This document shows, in pieces, positions 25,697-34,045 of a DNA stretch of 50,909 nucleotides (position 1 is its first letter; each line of letters opens with the position of its first letter). Position numbers and translations under genes: made by a program. Source of the stretch: Bacteroidota bacterium (GTDB lineage Bacteria > Bacteroidota > Bacteroidia > Bacteroidales > Cfx3-03); contig JACAUB010000001.1 of the NCBI GenBank assembly GCA_013390605.1, positions 2,372,939 to 2,423,847 of the forward strand, read 5' to 3'. Under the pieces are notes generated by a model that saw only the letters and a list, made by a program, of their open reading frames with translations, was not told the DNA's origin and did not search any database.

Positions 25697-25795
25697 AATA
25701 ACCTAATCCTACCCACAAAGTACCACCAAAGCACTGTTGACTTTTTAAAATCAAACACTACTGCAAGACTTGAAATGGCTATTACAATAATACCC
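25697..25795 (-). pseudogene. chrA 3'-end fragment (decayed duplicate)
   Basis: About 100 bp that align with the end of the intact chrA gene (27337-27436): CCTAATCCT, AAGTACCACCAA and GCACTGTTGACTTTTT are shared. One T is missing from the poly-T run, giving a frameshift. The rest of chrA is deleted, and at about 25806 the sequence jumps to the end of the neighbouring membrane protein gene. Confidence 0.85.
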
Positions 25796-25805
25796 CCGCC
25801 TGAAA

Positions 25806-25865
25806 GATGGGCTTAAAATAGCCATAGATGGAAATCGTTTTTTTAATAAACATAAAATTTCTTGA
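25806..25865 (+). pseudogene. 3'-end fragment of the duplicated membrane protein gene
   Basis: Reads GLKIAIDGNRFFNKHKIS then stop; the intact copy ends YGLKKVKDGNRFLNKHEVD at 29251. It is fused to the chrA fragment by a deletion. The next 55 bp also match the sequence behind the intact gene. Confidence 0.8.
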
Positions 25866-25920
25866 TTATTTGGTTAATATCCTTGACCTTTACTAGAATA
25901 TAAACTATAAGGTTACCCCG

Positions 25921-26325
25921 ATGAAATGTAGACATTGCAATACAATAAATAAAGAGAAAGACATTTTATGCAAGAACTGTGGAATGGACCTGTTTAGCTC
26001 AACTAGAAGCGGCCAACTTTTAAACAAATACCTGTTAATCCTTACTTGGATAGGATTTGCGATCTCTTTTGCATGGTTGATCATTCAAAGAGTAATTATC
26101 CCATTATTCTACAAGAAAGCAGGAGTTATAGAATGGGATAAGGTTTCACCTATTTTCATTAATTACAGATGGTTGGAGACTCTGTTTTTTCCATTTCTAT
26201 TTACCCTAATATCTTTAACCGTAGAAAATAAAGAACCCAAAAGAGTCTTCAGGATTATTTCAGCTTTAATTGTTCTATTCACTCTCCTATTATTAATATT
26301 GTATTTGGTAGAATCTGGAAATTGA
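25921..26325 (+). CDS. Zinc-ribbon membrane protein
   Basis: A 134-aa protein. The N-terminus is a zinc ribbon with two CxxC pairs: MKCRHC and LCKNCGMDL. Three or four hydrophobic helices follow (YLLILTWIGFAISFAWLII, WLETLFFPFLFTLI, ISALIVLFTLLLLILYLV). Such small zinc-ribbon/TM proteins are widespread and of unknown function. It is preceded by the remnants of a chrA/membrane-protein duplicate. A decayed copy of its own first 13 codons survives at 29309-29350 behind the intact pair. This is thus the surviving third gene of a duplicated segment. Confidence 0.7.
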   Translation: MKCRHCNTINKEKDILCKNCGMDLFSSTRSGQLLNKYLLILTWIGFAISFAWLIIQRVIIPLFYKKAGVIEWDKVSPIFINYRWLETLFFPFLFTLISLTVENKEPKRVFRIISALIVLFTLLLLILYLVESGN

Positions 26326-26537
26326 CGGATATAGATTGAGTATTACTATTCTGGTTCTTAAAATATTAACTAACAAGGTAAGTATTGCAATAGGTCTGTG
26401 GTATAAATAAACTTTAAAATTTGAAGTGAAATAATTCTGGTGATTGTGCAACTATCCTGACTTATAAAACATCATAATATTGTGACTTAATGAGAATTAA
26501 GTAGAATCGTTTCTTCAATACTATAAACATATTTATA

Positions 26538-27125
26538 ATGACAAAAATTTTCGCCACATTCATACTGGTATTCATTACTTTAAATTTATTTTCTCAGGAG
26601 ATCAACAAGAACAGTTACGGCATTTCAATTGGAGCCGGAGAGACTGGTATTTCTACTAAAGAGGGAATTATAGGTGGGCCTGGATATTCTGCTCTTCCTA
26701 ATATTGAGGCAGGGTTAAATTATTATCACCCGCTGATCAAAAAAGTATACTTTGAAAGCGGACTATATTGGCACTACAATAAAATAAAAATAACTCCGAA
26801 TTTTTATCCGGGGATTGATTTGACACCAAAGTATTACAACTGTAATTTGTTATACGTGCCGTTAAATCTGAAAGTGATGTTTTCAAAATATTTCTTTATA
26901 TATGGAGGCTTTTTATTTAATGCAGACATATCACAAAATTCTTACATTTCAAATCAAACAGGAATTGGAACAGATTTCGGTTTCGGAGTAGAGATTCCGG
27001 TACTAAAACATTATAGTATAAGCATCAGTCCTTATGTAAATATCAATGGACTCTATAAATTTAACAGGCAAGATTTAAATGAAAGTTTAATCAGTGATGG
27101 AATCAGGATTACAATAAAAAAATAA
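26538..27125 (+). CDS. Outer-membrane beta-barrel protein (PorT-like)
   Basis: A 195-aa protein with a signal peptide (MTKIFATFILVFITLNLFSQ) and an alternating hydrophobic/polar pattern of about eight strands, such as YGISIGAGETGI, VYFESGLYWHYN and FFIYGGFLFN. It ends in a strand, GIRITIKK. The size fits an eight-stranded outer-membrane barrel of the OMP_b-brl_2 type common in Bacteroidota. No neighbour suggests a partner. It lies between the zinc-ribbon gene and the intact chrA copy. Confidence 0.75.
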   Translation: MTKIFATFILVFITLNLFSQEINKNSYGISIGAGETGISTKEGIIGGPGYSALPNIEAGLNYYHPLIKKVYFESGLYWHYNKIKITPNFYPGIDLTPKYYNCNLLYVPLNLKVMFSKYFFIYGGFLFNADISQNSYISNQTGIGTDFGFGVEIPVLKHYSISISPYVNINGLYKFNRQDLNESLISDGIRITIKK

Positions 27126-27322
27126 AACTCACTGATAGTACTTTATATATTATTTCCAATCATCATAATCCTAATTATTGGTTAGTAATTTTCAAATTCT
27201 AAACAGTTTCTAACATCTAATCATTCGATACAGAAACAAGGAAGCTCTCCTATAAAGGATTCAAATGAAATGAGCGAAGCAAGAATGTAAGCTCAATATA
27301 ATTATCGATAAGACTTTATTAT

Positions 27323-28462
27323 TTACAAGAGAATCAATAAATAGCCTAATCCTGCGCCACCAAGTACCACCAATGCACTGTTGACTTTTTTAAAACCAAA
27401 CACTACTACAAGACTGGAAACAGCTATGACGATGGTTCGCCAGTCTGAAATTGTATCTTTACCCATTTGATAACATATTGCAACAATAATGGCTATTGAT
27501 GCTACATTTACAGCATCTAAGAAAACAGAAAATAGTTTTGAATTTCTCATTTTACGAATAAGCGGATTGAGCAATGCCACAAATAAAAATGAGGGTAAGA
27601 AAATACCAATAGTAGCAATTACTGCACCAGTAAAATAGTTGATTTGATAACCAATAAATGTCACCGATGAGAATAAGGGTCCGGGTGTAAATTGTCCTAT
27701 TGCTATGGCATCAATTAACTGTTGACGTGTAATAATTCCTGTCGTCACTAATTCTGAATCGAGGAAAGCAAAAAGCACGTACCCGCTACCATATAGTATT
27801 GCGCCAATCTTGAGGAAGGTTAAAAAAAGACTGAGGTTTCGGGCACTTAGAAATTCGATATCAGGATATTGAACGAATAATAGTGGGAAGAAACTATTTG
27901 CCGATTTGATCTTATGATTTCTGATGGCAGTCAAAGCCAATGAAACAAAACCTGCACCAAACATAACATAGATCTCGTTCAGTCCGATCAGACAAAGGAT
28001 CAGTGCAATAACTCCGATAATTCCTAACTCAACGGTCTTCAGTGATTTCTTTGCAAGGGGATAAATAGCTGCTAGAATTACAGCAATAATAGCAGGTTTT
28101 ATACCATAAATGAATGGCTGAACCTGGGGCAATTGCCCATATTCTTTATATAATACTGCGATACACCCGGTAATGATAACAGCAGGAAGGATAAAACACA
28201 AACCGGCCACAATCAGGCCTTTCCAACCTGCCCTTTCATGCCCGATATGAATTGCCATTTCGGTACTGTTGGGTCCGGGAATGAGATTGGTTGCTCCGAC
28301 TAAATCCAGAAAATGTTGATCATCTAACCATTTACGCTTTTTAACTACTTCGTCCTGCATCATGGCTATATGTGCTGCCGGACCACCGAAACCGATAGTT
28401 CCCAGTTTCAGAAACAATAATGCAACGTCTTTTAATGCCTTATTATCAAGTTTGTTAATCAT
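27323..28462 (-). CDS. chrA: Chromate transporter ChrA (long two-domain form)
   Basis: A 379-aa CHR-family transporter with two homologous halves of about 190 residues. The first half has GTIGFGGPAAHIAMMQDEVV and LIPGPNSTEMAIH; the second has KIGAILYGSGYVLFAF and GQFTPGPLFSSVTF. It has about ten membrane helices. Members export chromate, though many chromosomal copies have uncertain substrates. The gene is divergent from a membrane protein at 28670. A TATATTTG promoter element lies at 28562-28569 on the minus strand, and a palindrome lies between the divergent genes. A decayed duplicate of its end lies at 25697-25795. Confidence 0.93.
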   Translation of the reverse strand: MINKLDNKALKDVALLFLKLGTIGFGGPAAHIAMMQDEVVKKRKWLDDQHFLDLVGATNLIPGPNSTEMAIHIGHERAGWKGLIVAGLCFILPAVIITGCIAVLYKEYGQLPQVQPFIYGIKPAIIAVILAAIYPLAKKSLKTVELGIIGVIALILCLIGLNEIYVMFGAGFVSLALTAIRNHKIKSANSFFPLLFVQYPDIEFLSARNLSLFLTFLKIGAILYGSGYVLFAFLDSELVTTGIITRQQLIDAIAIGQFTPGPLFSSVTFIGYQINYFTGAVIATIGIFLPSFLFVALLNPLIRKMRNSKLFSVFLDAVNVASIAIIVAICYQMGKDTISDWRTIVIAVSSLVVVFGFKKVNSALVVLGGAGLGYLLILL

Positions 28463-28561
28463 TGATAGTTCTTATTGATGCCTTTATTTTTTTTTGTTTC
28501 TAAAAGTAATTTATCAAACACAAGTTAAAGTTAATTGTTTGTTATGTTTATGAGTAGAAAA

Positions 28562-28569
28562 CAAATATA
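28562..28569 (-). promoter_or_regulatory. -7 promoter element TATATTTG for chrA
   Basis: CAAATATA on the + strand is the reverse complement of a TAnnTTTG match, 100 bp upstream of the chrA start codon. Confidence 0.5.
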
Positions 28570-28599
28570 AACAACTACGAATGCGAATATAAAGTAAAA

Positions 28600-28624
28600 A
28601 TATATGCAACCCGGTTGCGTATAT
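28600..28624. promoter_or_regulatory. Palindrome between chrA and the divergent membrane gene
   Basis: GCAACC-C-GGTTGC flanked by ATATA and TATAT arms gives a 25-bp dyad with one mismatch pair. It is upstream of the chrA -7 element and 45 bp before the ATG at 28670, a good place for a shared operator. Confidence 0.6.
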
Positions 28625-28669
28625 TTTAGGATTGATGGCAATGCATTGAAACATTTAACATTAAGAAAT

Positions 28670-29251
28670 ATGGCAGAAAATAAAACAGAACTTGATAATC
28701 ATATCAACGGACTAATGCTGATGATTATTTTTACAACTGTCTGGACAGTTTTATCAGAAATATTTTTTGAAAATTCAAATTACCGTGTTACGGGAATTGC
28801 TTTTGGAATTGTAATTATTTACCTGATTTATTTTTATATAAAATTCAATAAAAGCAAGAAATTACTTCCGAAAGTACCGATTAAAGATAACCCTAAAAAT
28901 GATAAATGGTTTTATACTGTATTGGCATTAGAAGGGATCGCAATTTTTGTTGTTGCAAACATACTTCAAAACATCGGAAAAAGTAATTTATTTATCGGCA
29001 GTTTAGCACTAATAGTTGGTCTTCACTTTATTCCATTAGCGAAAATATTCAATAGAAAATTTGACTATTATATTGGAATCTGGACGATAGTAATCGCAAT
29101 TATTGGATTAGTATTGATTAGTAAAAATCAGTATGACTTTAAGATTATAAATGCGTTCGTTTGTATGGGTTGTGCTATTTCAACAACCCTATATGGTCTT
29201 AAAAAAGTTAAAGACGGAAATCGCTTTTTGAATAAGCATGAGGTTGATTGA
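28670..29251 (+). CDS. Six-helix hypothetical membrane protein
   Basis: The frame opens at 28604, inside the palindrome. The ATG at 28670 (MAENKTELDNHINGLMLMII) gives a better start and a 193-aa protein. Six hydrophobic segments are visible, including GIAFGIVIIYLIYFYI, NLFIGSLALIVGLHFIP and YYIGIWTIVIAIIGLVLI. LHFIPLAKIF and a conserved-looking C-terminal end suggest a DUF7010-like small membrane family, but this is uncertain. It is divergent from chrA and may share its operator. Its 3' end is duplicated at 25806-25865. Confidence 0.65.
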   Translation: MAENKTELDNHINGLMLMIIFTTVWTVLSEIFFENSNYRVTGIAFGIVIIYLIYFYIKFNKSKKLLPKVPIKDNPKNDKWFYTVLALEGIAIFVVANILQNIGKSNLFIGSLALIVGLHFIPLAKIFNRKFDYYIGIWTIVIAIIGLVLISKNQYDFKIINAFVCMGCAISTTLYGLKKVKDGNRFLNKHEVD

Positions 29252-29308
29252 TTGTTTGGTTAATACTCAAGATCCATACTAGAATACTAACAATAAAGCC
29301 TTCCCCCG

Positions 29309-29350
29309 ATTAATTGTAAACACTGCTGTGTTAATCTACACAACAAATGA
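29309..29350 (+). pseudogene. Remnant of the zinc-ribbon gene start
   Basis: Thirteen codons reading INCKHCCVNLHNK then stop align with MKCRHCNTINK of the intact gene at 25921. The ATG has become ATT. The preceding 57 bp align with the leader of the intact copy (TTTGGTTAAT, CTAGAATA and CCCCGAT are shared). Confidence 0.7.
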
Positions 29351-29441
29351 ATAGTAATTTAACAAATATGTTACATTTAAGATATTAATATTTAACGATA
29401 ATAATATTCCACAATATCTTCATTTTGCAAATTAATAATTA

Positions 29442-29449
29442 TAATTTTG
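29442..29449 (+). promoter_or_regulatory. -7 promoter element TAATTTTG
   Basis: Matches TAnnTTTG, 56 bp before the second TPR gene. Confidence 0.45.
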
Positions 29450-29505
29450 GACTGAAAATCAAATGATTTTTATGATCTACGCCAGAACTATCAAAATACA
29501 ACAAA

Positions 29506-30477
29506 ATGAAGAAAGAGACCACTAACTCATCTGTACCAGAAAACAAAAACAATACTCTCAGCGCATTAGATTACTACAACAGAGCATGCAAACGTGAAGC
29601 AATCAGAGATTATGAACATGCAATTAAGGATTTAGACAAAGCGATAATAATTGACCCTGATAATATAGACTTCCTTTTTAAACGAGGTAAATTAAAATTA
29701 AAATATCTAAATAGTTATGCAGCATTATTAGACTATGAAAAAGTGATCAAAATAAATCCGGATCATAATGAAGCACATTATCATTTAAACTTTATTTATT
29801 CTAAAATATACCACAATACAGAGGTAATGGAATATTTGAATGATACATTAGAAATAAACCCTGAATACCGTGATGAATTGGAGAAAAGAGGTTTATTAAA
29901 ACTAAAATCAAATGACTATATCGGAGCCATTGATGACTTTGACAAAGCAATTATAATTAATCCCTGGATCTGGGATGTATATACTGGATTATCAGAAGCA
30001 AAGAGATTAAATAAGGATGTAAAAGAGTCCAAAGAGGCGATAATAGAGGGACACAAAGTAAGTGAATATTCTATCGACAATCTATATAAATATACCGTAT
30101 TCTATTTTGAGGAACAAAAATATGAAGATGTGATCAGATTTTGCTCGCTCATTTTAAAGTTAAACCCAAACAGATTCGATACCTATTATCTCAGAGGGGT
30201 ATCAAACTTTGAACTTGAAAAATATTTCGAGGCAATAGAAGATTTATCTTCCATGATAAATTTCAATCCGGCTTCTGTTTTATCCTATTTAAAAAGAGGC
30301 AGTGCAAAGATAAAATTAAAAGACAGATATGGTGCGTTTGCTGATTTCAGGAAAGCCCTCGCTCTGGATGTTGAATATTTCGATCTGTATTTTGAGAAGG
30401 TAAACTCAGATATTAAACCGGAGGAATTTGCAGAAGAAATGAAATTCTTTTTACAGCATATTGTTATTAACAATTAA
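29506..30477 (+). CDS. TPR-repeat protein, about eight repeats
   Basis: A 323-aa cytoplasmic protein built of tetratricopeptide repeats after a short Asn/Ser-rich N-terminus. Recognisable units include DYEHAIKDLDKAIIIDPDN, DYIGAIDDFDKAIIINPW and YFEAIEDLSSMINFNPAS. It resembles the TPR protein at 5515 in build but is far more AT-rich and shorter, so they are not a recent duplication. No signal peptide or catalytic domain is seen. It is convergent with the LytTR regulator gene. The partner is unknown. Confidence 0.85.
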   Translation: MKKETTNSSVPENKNNTLSALDYYNRACKREAIRDYEHAIKDLDKAIIIDPDNIDFLFKRGKLKLKYLNSYAALLDYEKVIKINPDHNEAHYHLNFIYSKIYHNTEVMEYLNDTLEINPEYRDELEKRGLLKLKSNDYIGAIDDFDKAIIINPWIWDVYTGLSEAKRLNKDVKESKEAIIEGHKVSEYSIDNLYKYTVFYFEEQKYEDVIRFCSLILKLNPNRFDTYYLRGVSNFELEKYFEAIEDLSSMINFNPASVLSYLKRGSAKIKLKDRYGAFADFRKALALDVEYFDLYFEKVNSDIKPEEFAEEMKFFLQHIVINN

Positions 30478-30569
30478 TTATTAAAAAAACGGCATTCATT
30501 ACATTAAAAAAAATAAAGCAGATACCAAACCTGACTCGACAAACTGAAGGATTGAAAATCGGACAGGAT

Positions 30570-31340
30570 TTATTTTTCAAGCCATCTTTTGAATTCTGTC
30601 AGTTTGCTGCGACTTACTAATATATCGTCATCCTTTGAATTGGTAATCTTCAGCTTAAATCGGCTACCTGAATATGCAATAATGTCGGCTATTGCATTGA
30701 TATTAACGATATACTTTCTGCACGTCCTGAAAAATTGTTTGGGGTCAACAAGCTGTTCTATCTGTTCTAGTGAATAGTCTACATCGTATGCCTTGCCGGT
30801 ATTGTCGAGAAAGAAGGTGGACTTTCCAAGACTATAAAATAAATTGATCTTCTCAACCTCGACCGACTTGATATGCATGCCCACATTTACTACAAAACGG
30901 GATTTATAGTTATGAGTCAGCAATTTCATTACCTGGTCGACCTTGTATCTGATGACCTGGTTATAGTTATCACTGGAATTGTGGTTAATGGTTGTGAACT
31001 GATTTACTGCATAATTAAGGTCGTCTATCCCTATTGGTTTTAATAAGTAATCAATACTGTTTACCTTAAACGCTTTTATAGCATACTCCTCATAAGCAGT
31101 AGTGAATATTATCGGACAGGTGATATTTACATGATTAAAGATCTCAAAACTCAATCCATCGGATAATTGAATATCCAGAAATATTAATTCGGGCAAAGGA
31201 TGATGCTCGAACCATGACAAAGCATCATCGATTGAAGATATTATTCCAAGAATCTCTATTTTTACATCAAGTTGGTTTATCAGCCGTTGAAGATGTTCTA
31301 CTGCTGGTTTTTCATCTTCAATAATCAGTGCCTTATACAT
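30570..31340 (-). CDS. LytTR-family response regulator
   Basis: A 256-aa response regulator. The receiver domain (1-120) has the acidic pocket EDE (8-10), the phosphoacceptor D56 in LIFLDIQL, T/A in FTTAYEEYA and the conserved Lys in YLLKPI. The C-terminal LytTR DNA-binding domain (about 150-255) contains SLGKSTFFLDNTGKAYDVDY, FRTCRKYIVNINAI and DILVSRSKLTEFKRWL. It overlaps the kinase gene by 8 bp, showing tight coupling. It is last in an operon with GH3, GH43 and the kinase, so it probably regulates carbohydrate use or acts on the same signal. Confidence 0.93.
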   Translation of the reverse strand: MYKALIIEDEKPAVEHLQRLINQLDVKIEILGIISSIDDALSWFEHHPLPELIFLDIQLSDGLSFEIFNHVNITCPIIFTTAYEEYAIKAFKVNSIDYLLKPIGIDDLNYAVNQFTTINHNSSDNYNQVIRYKVDQVMKLLTHNYKSRFVVNVGMHIKSVEVEKINLFYSLGKSTFFLDNTGKAYDVDYSLEQIEQLVDPKQFFRTCRKYIVNINAIADIIAYSGSRFKLKITNSKDDDILVSRSKLTEFKRWLEK

Positions 31341-32385
31341 GGTTAGTACTTAGAATAGGGATTTTAACTACAAATTGCTCATTGGTTTTCTCAATCAAAA
31401 CATCTTTATCAGACAGGTATTTATATCTTGATTTGATATTTTCCAGTCCAATCTGATTTGATATTATTTCGCTCTTTTTGGGTTGCAGGTTATTCCTAAC
31501 CACTACATAACCCTCTTCTTCCGAGATCTCAACCTTCAGGGGCTTGCTTTCAGATATTGCATTGTGTTTAATTGCATTTTCAAGAAGCATCTGCAAGGCC
31601 ATCGGTATAACAAATTTATCGGTAGCATCGGTTAGATTTAGTTTTATCTGAAGTGAGTCGTCGTATCTGATCTGGTTTAGATAAGAAACCGATTCGAGCA
31701 ACTTCTTCTCAGTTACAAAATCAACAACCTCCTTCTCTCTGCATTCGAGGACATACCGGAATACATTTGAGAATTCGCGGATAAATATAACGGCTTTTTG
31801 TTGGTCGGTATAAACAAGTGATGATAAAGCAGTAAGACTGTTGAAAAGGAAATGGGGATTTACCTGGTATTTAAGAGATTCATATTCAATAGCCAGCTTT
31901 TCTCTCTTCAACTTTTCTTCATTTACAGCTGACTGTTTCCAGCTTTTAAAAAAACGGAGACTATTGATTATTACGATACCTAAAACTGTAAAAAAGATCA
32001 GATATTTCAGTCCTTCGGTTGTTTTACGCAACAAGGCATTGAATTCCTGCTTTTGGATAACTACATACATAAGCCAGTTAACAAGGAGCAGGATCAGCAT
32101 GTTAATTACCAGATCGAGAAAGAGAGATGCAAAAAATCTGAGTTGCGGATTTACTAACCAGGGAATATGCTGATCAAGCTTCCGTTCGGTATATTCATAA
32201 ATCTTCATGAATGGGATACCCAACGACAAAGAATAGATTACAAGAAAGATTATAAACCTGATCGATAGAAACCCTTGAGGAAAAGAGATGAGTGTTATAA
32301 TTACTCCTATAAAAATCGGAATTGACAATCGCCACAAGGGAATTCCCAAAAGTTTAAAGACGATTTTGTTGGTTATGGCGAACAT
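31333..32385 (-). CDS. LytS/YehU-type sensor histidine kinase
   Basis: A 350-aa kinase. Four hydrophobic helices in the first 140 residues anchor it in the inner membrane. The His_kinase domain has the phosphoacceptor His in YQVNPHFLFNSLTAL, and the ATPase part has the N-box LLENAIKHN followed by GLENIKSRY. There is no periplasmic sensor domain of note. It starts 13 bp after the GH43 stop and overlaps the LytTR regulator by 8 bp. Transcription from the glycosidase genes would therefore also make this two-component pair, a possible feedback arrangement. Confidence 0.93.
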   Translation of the reverse strand: MFAITNKIVFKLLGIPLWRLSIPIFIGVIITLISFPQGFLSIRFIIFLVIYSLSLGIPFMKIYEYTERKLDQHIPWLVNPQLRFFASLFLDLVINMLILLLVNWLMYVVIQKQEFNALLRKTTEGLKYLIFFTVLGIVIINSLRFFKSWKQSAVNEEKLKREKLAIEYESLKYQVNPHFLFNSLTALSSLVYTDQQKAVIFIREFSNVFRYVLECREKEVVDFVTEKKLLESVSYLNQIRYDDSLQIKLNLTDATDKFVIPMALQMLLENAIKHNAISESKPLKVEISEEEGYVVVRNNLQPKKSEIISNQIGLENIKSRYKYLSDKDVLIEKTNEQFVVKIPILSTNHV

Positions 32386-32398
32386 AATAGTTTTGGTT

Positions 32399-33991
32399 TT
32401 AAAGTTGAGTTTTCAACCCTGCATCTATTCTAAACCAATCAAAGTCAACGTATCCTCCGGTTTCTTTAGTTGCATAATTGAATAACCCAAAACGATAACC
32501 CATGAAGTGAGCTAATAAATATTCCATCTTCAGTTGTTTTCCGATCGGTATCCATGATTTATTATCAAGGCTATAGAAAAAATGAGCTATGTCAGAACGA
32601 TCTGTAAAGTCGCATTCAGCTTTGAGATAAACGTTTTTTTGTAAAAGTGGAACACGTTGTATTTCGACAGGTATTCCTGATTCAGCATTAACCATCACAA
32701 TTGACTTTGCTCCATTCTCTAATTTAACACCAACTAACCCATATTTCTTCTGTAAAAGGGATAGCCCAGCAAAGTCACCTTCCTTCATTTTTGAAACATC
32801 AATTGATGTCGATCCTGTACATTTAGGCCCGAACGTACGCTGAGTCAATGTATTTCTGGCTTCTAAAAAAGTATTATCAATACGTCCGGTTGTAAGACGT
32901 AGATAGCCTTTGCGTTGAGTTACCGACCAAAATTTATTGTCAGGGTTATGGTTCCATTGCCAAACCAATGGCAATACAGGATCTCCTTTTTTACGGTCGA
33001 ATTCATCTGATTCAATAATGCCGGGAATTAAGCCTTTGCTTACCGGGAGGTTCAATGTTTCGGGCACCTTGCCTTCAACACCAAGTATGGGCCAGCCTTC
33101 CTCCCATTTAACCGGAACAAGATAAGGGATACGACCTACTGAACCAAAATCACGGAACAAATAAGCATACCAGTTGCCTTCGGGTGTATCAATGAGTCCC
33201 CCTTGTGCAACACCTTTATCTTGCAAAGCCACTTTGCCTTCATATGGTCCGGTAATTTTATCGGCCCGGTGAACGATAACAGTACGCATACCACCTCTGG
33301 GCCAGGTAATATTAAAAAGATAATATTTACCTTTAATTTTAAAAAGCTGGGATCCTTCAGCAGGCAGACCAACAGGACCCGACGGGGCACTCGCATTCTC
33401 GATGAGTACCTGTTCTGTTCCTTCCTTTACACCTGAGAGGTCATCTTTAAGTTCAACGATCCGGAGTTTACCAGTACCATAAATCATATATATGCGATTG
33501 TCATCGTCGAAAAATATAGTGTGATCATGATAGGCTGGTGTGAAAGAAGAGACTTTCCATGGCCCTTTTTCAATATCCTTTGTTGTATAAATATAAGTTT
33601 TATTAGTTGTCTGGGCAAATGTGGAAACATAGTAAGTGCCGTTATGATAGCGTAAGCAACTGGCCCAGGAACCTTTTCCGTAAGTGCTTTTTCCATGATC
33701 AAGGTTCATTTCATCAACATCGTCCAGAATGCCGTAAGCATAATTCACAAGTTTCCAGTTGACAATATCTTTTGATTTCATGATAGGTACTCCCGGGCTC
33801 ATGTGCATAGTGGTGCTACTCATGTAATAGGTATCACCCACACGGAGCATAGACATATCGGGAACATCGGCAAATATCAACGGATTACAAAAGATATTAA
33901 TCCCATTATCACTATGCGTGTTTTGTGCTTTTAAACTTGTTTGACAGAAAACAGAAAGACACAAGAATACCAGATATAATTTATTCTTCAT
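32399..33991 (-). CDS. Glycoside hydrolase family 43 beta-xylosidase/arabinosidase
   Basis: A 530-aa secreted enzyme with signal peptide MKNKLYLVFLCLSVFCQ ending KAQ. The five-bladed GH43 propeller covers about 32-320: catalytic base Asp45 in ADVPDMSMLRVG, pKa-modulating Asp in DHTIFFDDDNR, and proton-donor Glu in PAEGSQLFK. A C-terminal concanavalin-like beta-sandwich (about 345-525), typical of GH43 beta-xylosidases (subfamily 12-like), follows. It would remove xylose or arabinose from hemicellulose fragments in the periplasm. It is transcribed with the GH3 gene upstream (54 bp) and the kinase downstream (13 bp). Confidence 0.9.
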   Translation of the reverse strand: MKNKLYLVFLCLSVFCQTSLKAQNTHSDNGINIFCNPLIFADVPDMSMLRVGDTYYMSSTTMHMSPGVPIMKSKDIVNWKLVNYAYGILDDVDEMNLDHGKSTYGKGSWASCLRYHNGTYYVSTFAQTTNKTYIYTTKDIEKGPWKVSSFTPAYHDHTIFFDDDNRIYMIYGTGKLRIVELKDDLSGVKEGTEQVLIENASAPSGPVGLPAEGSQLFKIKGKYYLFNITWPRGGMRTVIVHRADKITGPYEGKVALQDKGVAQGGLIDTPEGNWYAYLFRDFGSVGRIPYLVPVKWEEGWPILGVEGKVPETLNLPVSKGLIPGIIESDEFDRKKGDPVLPLVWQWNHNPDNKFWSVTQRKGYLRLTTGRIDNTFLEARNTLTQRTFGPKCTGSTSIDVSKMKEGDFAGLSLLQKKYGLVGVKLENGAKSIVMVNAESGIPVEIQRVPLLQKNVYLKAECDFTDRSDIAHFFYSLDNKSWIPIGKQLKMEYLLAHFMGYRFGLFNYATKETGGYVDFDWFRIDAGLKTQL

Positions 33992-34045
33992 TTTAGGTAC
34001 TTTTAAATGGTTTATTACTGATTTAAAGATGATCCAATTAATTAT

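Noticed and set aside
28604..28669. 22-codon extension of the membrane protein divergent from chrA
   Set aside because: The extension is encoded by the palindrome and its flank; the start at 28670 fits the protein better.
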